From the NCBI GenBank assembly GCA_008360955.1, contig LUCM01000765.1, positions 1 to 64,000 of the forward strand: 64,000 nucleotides of DNA, given 5' to 3'. This DNA comes from Fasciolopsis buskii. Taxonomy: Eukaryota; Platyhelminthes; Trematoda; Plagiorchiida; Fasciolidae. Each line of letters starts with the position of its first letter. The stretch's first letter is position 1. Positions 60,780-64,000 of this stretch are shown one piece after another. Under the pieces are notes generated by a model. The model saw only the letters and a list, made by a program, of their open reading frames with translations. It had not been told where the DNA came from and did no database searches. A program made the translations under genes and the position numbers.

Positions 60780-61025
60780 GTGAGAAAGACCAAGTCGAGA
60801 AGATAAAACGTTCGTCTATTGATCAAAACCAAGTAGCTTGCGCTGGTCCTCGATGCTGCTGTCTGATTCGGTTTCTCGGCACCCATTGTCTTTCTCACGT
60901 TTTCGCTCTGCTCATCCACTGAAATAATCAACACGAAGTCGCCGCAGCTCTGTTGATCTCCAATCCCCGTAAATGCTTTGGTGAGTCAATATCTTCTAAT
61001 TTTACAATAATGCCTGACTGCACAC
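60780..61025 (-). repeat. LTR-like dispersed repeat, copy 2
   Basis: Reverse complement carries the same ordered blocks as 8222-8500: ATTATTGTAAA, GCGACTTCG, GAGCGAAAAC, GAGAAAG, ACCGAATCAGACAG, AATAGACGAAC and ACTTGGTCTTTCTCACT. Identity is roughly 70 percent. It ends just after the TCTTTCTCACT block and lacks the last 80 bp of copy 1. Confidence 0.5.
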
Positions 61026-62141
61026 CAACTGCTAACATATCTTAGACTGATGGCTGCTTCAGGCTGATGTTCATGATCTGGTAACGAATGTTTCAGTCAG
61101 TTTGAGGATATCGAGGAGAGCGTTCGTCATCGCATTTTCTGGTTCTCAAGTAGCTCTATTCAATCTCCCATATCTACTGACCCAGTTTGTCCGGATTACA
61201 AATGGCAAGGCAGAATTTCGCTCTGAAAGCTCCAAGTTACCTTATGTTTAAGGAGAAATTTAGTAACTGGTGACTTTATTATTCGCTTTCTGTAAATATT
61301 ACGACGATGTTGTTCTTGTACAAGAAGGAGCATGCTTCTTGTGCTTGAGCGAATAAGAACACAACTACAGAGCACAAATATCTTAGTGAATATACAAAAC
61401 ATACAATTGGCGATGATAGCGTAGGCTTTTCGTGAAACTTTCTTCCAGCTTAGGCACATCACATCTGATCGATTTCGAACCACCTACCGACCAAAGACTG
61501 GTGTGGCGAGCGACCAATAGGCTCTTTTTTGAAAGATTCAGAAATCTAGAAAAAGATGCGAATAGACCCATCACCACTAGAATAACTCACGTGATTTCAT
61601 CGTCAAGCTTTGATCTGTTTGCGAAAACGTTTCCAAATCAGCGAATAAGCCAAACAATGAGTTTTCTCAAAGTGTAACATTGCAACCGATTAGTAATCAT
61701 ATATGTTTGCGTATACTAAAAGGCACGTACATAAGTAAGTGTTTATCTACACTTATACATATATACATCCACACTCAAATATATCCACCGATGTATGGAT
61801 GCGCACATCCAGAAAGGTTGACAAAATGAGTGAATATTGACTGAATTTGGTGACTGGCTGACTGACCGACCTTAACGACTGACTGACTCACTCACTCATT
61901 GGCTGACTTCCGTGACAGATTGACTTACAGACAGGTGGGCAAGCAAGCAGACCGACCTCCAGTTGGATAAACAGACACAAGCGGACGGACATGTGTACAA
62001 ACATACATCCGTATGTAGAAATTTCATTAAGGCTATTTTTCCAACAGCTATGTTAATTCGACATCAACTCAATCATGCTGAAAGTGATTAAATTTTTTGG
62101 GTTTACATCCACTCTATCTTTGAAACGAAAATATGTTTCAG
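61026..62141. other. Stretch without recognised gene; simple-sequence rich at 61.74-62.0 kb
   Basis: The frame 61432-61677 (HLIDFEPPTDQRLVWRATNR) is open behind a CTTTCTTCCAG acceptor-like site but has no clear donor. From 61,740 to 62,010 the sequence is rich in ATACATAT and GACTGACT-type simple repeats. Confidence 0.45.
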
Positions 62142-62340
62142 AGGGCCATAAATGAAAAGTGGTCACTTCTAAGTTCTCTGTTAAATCCATCGTCGTATCA
62201 AGAAGCAGCGTCAATCGATTGGGAATTACCTAACAGGCAGCTGTTCAGTACTGGCAAAATCGGAATCAGTGACGTTAGAACTGTAAACTCCCAGATGTTG
62301 CAACTGGTTGCATTTACGATAATCCATGCGCAATCGACAG
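62142..62340 (+). CDS. Candidate coding exon, unknown protein
   Basis: A good acceptor (ATATGTTTCAG, AG at 62140-62141) precedes a 199-base segment open in one frame only, ending at CAG/GTGAAT (GT at 62341). It reads RAINEKWSLLSSLLNPSSYQ, then IDWELPNRQLFSTGKIGIS. No family is recognised. The frame stays open beyond the donor to 62459, so the end is uncertain. Confidence 0.3.
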
Positions 62341-64000
62341 GTGAATTCTTTGGGGTAATCAAACTACAAGAATTATTCCGGCAAATCCTAATGTGCTCCA
62401 GAGATTACGCAAACGTCGATAAAGCTAGTACTGAATACGATAAATCCCAGGGGCTTTGAAAATTGGCATTAGTTCCAGCCCATTTTGGTGGGTTTCATAA
62501 TGTATTGACAGCTGATCTCAGCTCCTAGGTCGCAAACGTCCCATCCACCGTGGCAGTAACACCATCGGTGCTTAGGTGTTGTTGACTATAATCTTCTATA
62601 CATGGTGTGCCGAGGGAAGCAAAATGGTTTGAACCTGGAGCAAAGCGAAACTCCGTAATCTCTCACCACAACGTAAACATGGACAGATGCTGCATTTGTT
62701 TGGTCGCAGCACACGGACTCCACAGTGCACAGCTCAGACAGGGTTGTGTCAGTATGTGCTAGCTCAACGAGACACAGTTGACTACTAAAAACCTGAGTAA
62801 TTTATGATCTGGTGGGACCACCAAAACGCTCACCTCAAACTTCCCTTGGTCTGGCAAATGATTTAAGCTAAACTATGCTCATCAAGATCATTCACTGGCC
62901 CACGAATGAAGGTTCACTGAAAAATGGGGAGGCAGACGCGCTAGATAAGATGAGCTGAGTGCATCCAAAGCTCATATGGAAGTAAAAATGTTTAAGAAAT
63001 GGAATGGGAACAGTATTCACCTATTCACTGTTCATTGTGACACTAAGATAGGTATTTCGGTTTTAGGCGTTTTTGCTTTGGGCCTAACGTTGAATGATAA
63101 TGCTGATTTGGCCGTGCTAAACGAGGTCTGAGGCAGTTTGCCATCCATGCGTCACGAGTTCAAATGGATACATCCTGAAAAAACACCTGCACAATCCAAC
63201 TGTGAGCAGACTGAAGACCAAATCCGTGGACAACGTTCAGGAATCCGCATACCGGTGATGTCTCTGAAGGAATCGAAGTCAATTTTGTCTTCTATATTTT
63301 ATCTTTATTTCCTTTGTTAATGATATAGCAGTGTACATTGTTTTCAGGAAGGGGGACCCGGCCAGCAAAGAGCTGCAGGTGGGGAAGTTGACCGGCGGTG
63401 AGAGGCTTGGAACGCACTGATTTCATATCCAGTCGCCACGAATTAATCCGGTTGACCACCGCCAGTCAAATTTTTGTTCAGATAGATTCTCTGGTCTCTC
63501 CCAGGCAAATTGGCATTATAGCTTTTTGTAAATACTTCTGGAAAATGCATTTTGCATCGTCTTTATTATTATCCTTTTAGATTTCGTCACAGTACCGTAT
63601 TGGAAAAAGATGGCGAATTGTGTTTAGAATCCTTAGAGTGGGTTTTGATCTCCTGAATGATCTTGAACTTGTGACCCGGTAGTTTTATTTTATACCGATA
63701 GATTTTGACTCGCAGTAAACTGATCCTGAACGCCATACTTTTGGTCTCTTAAGGTAGACATCGGTGCACTGGTTTAAATCTGACCAATATTCCACGAGTT
63801 CATTTCTTAGGTATAACACCATGACCGCAAGTTGACGAGGTTTGAATCTTATGGTTTGTTCCAAAGATTTTCTGGTGAATTCGCTTATTTGTTTCATATC
63901 GGACCGTAAAACTGATCCACTTCAATTAATTGATTTATATGAAGCTAGAACCAAGGATCTCCCCTTAGTACCTTGTGTTGGCCGAGTCTGTGATGTGGTC
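62341..64000. other. Stretch without recognised gene
   Basis: Short open frames only (for example 63138-63320 and 63685-63897), with no motif seen. Confidence 0.45.

Noticed and set aside
1..64000. Bacterial or phage features, rRNA genes, CRISPR arrays
   Set aside because: No operon-like gene packing, no rRNA-like conserved stretches, and no regularly spaced short repeats were found; the spliced exon and retroelements show eukaryotic DNA.

Overview
The window looks like repeat-rich nuclear DNA from a flatworm, most likely a trematode. The evidence is the combination of eukaryotic spliced exons, Penelope-like elements with GIY-YIG endonucleases, several non-LTR retrotransposon families, a Ty3/gypsy element whose closest look-alikes are fluke elements, and a short retroposon that carries a hammerhead-ribozyme core like the schistosome Sm-alpha family. 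The species cannot be named from the sequence. Nothing bacterial is present: no operons, no rRNA genes, no CRISPR.

The one gene identified with confidence is DHRS1 (short-chain dehydrogenase/reductase family member 1) on the + strand. Two coding exons are visible, at 4902-5051 and 12626-12897. Their phases fit each other and they are separated by a 7.6 kb intron. That intron holds a 68-bp palindrome, a hammerhead-bearing SINE-like element, a decayed Penelope element, a TA-rich duplication with an ambiguous base, an LTR-like repeat and a second, much better preserved Penelope element (9.5-11.04 kb). The 5' exons of DHRS1 were not found and probably lie upstream of the window.

From 13.6 to 32.6 kb the sequence is mostly retroelement remains: an RTE-type fragment (13.6-13.9 kb), a minus-strand LINE (16.4-14.3 kb), a Ty3/gypsy remnant with gag and integrase but no protease, RT or RNase H (17.5-19.3 kb), and further LINE fragments on both strands (22.0-27.7 and 32.0-32.6 kb). 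The gypsy integrase is interrupted by a second copy of the hammerhead-bearing short element with a 5-bp target duplication, which gives a relative age.

From 33 to 64 kb there is less recognisable material. Its main features are a perfect 714-bp inverted repeat with a 303-bp spacer (36.3-38.0 kb) inside an older, diverged inverted duplication; a second inverted repeat (41.7-42.35 kb); a 62-bp-arm hairpin (53.1 kb); tRNA-like sequences, one flanked by 9-bp direct repeats (52.7 kb); a third Penelope fragment (57.9-58.7 kb); and a CCAAT/TATA promoter-like cluster (50.0 kb). A few short open segments with good splice consensus may be exons of unrecognised genes, but single open segments of this length also occur by chance, so they are given low confidence.

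All retroelement calls rest on reading conserved motifs by eye; no database search was run.
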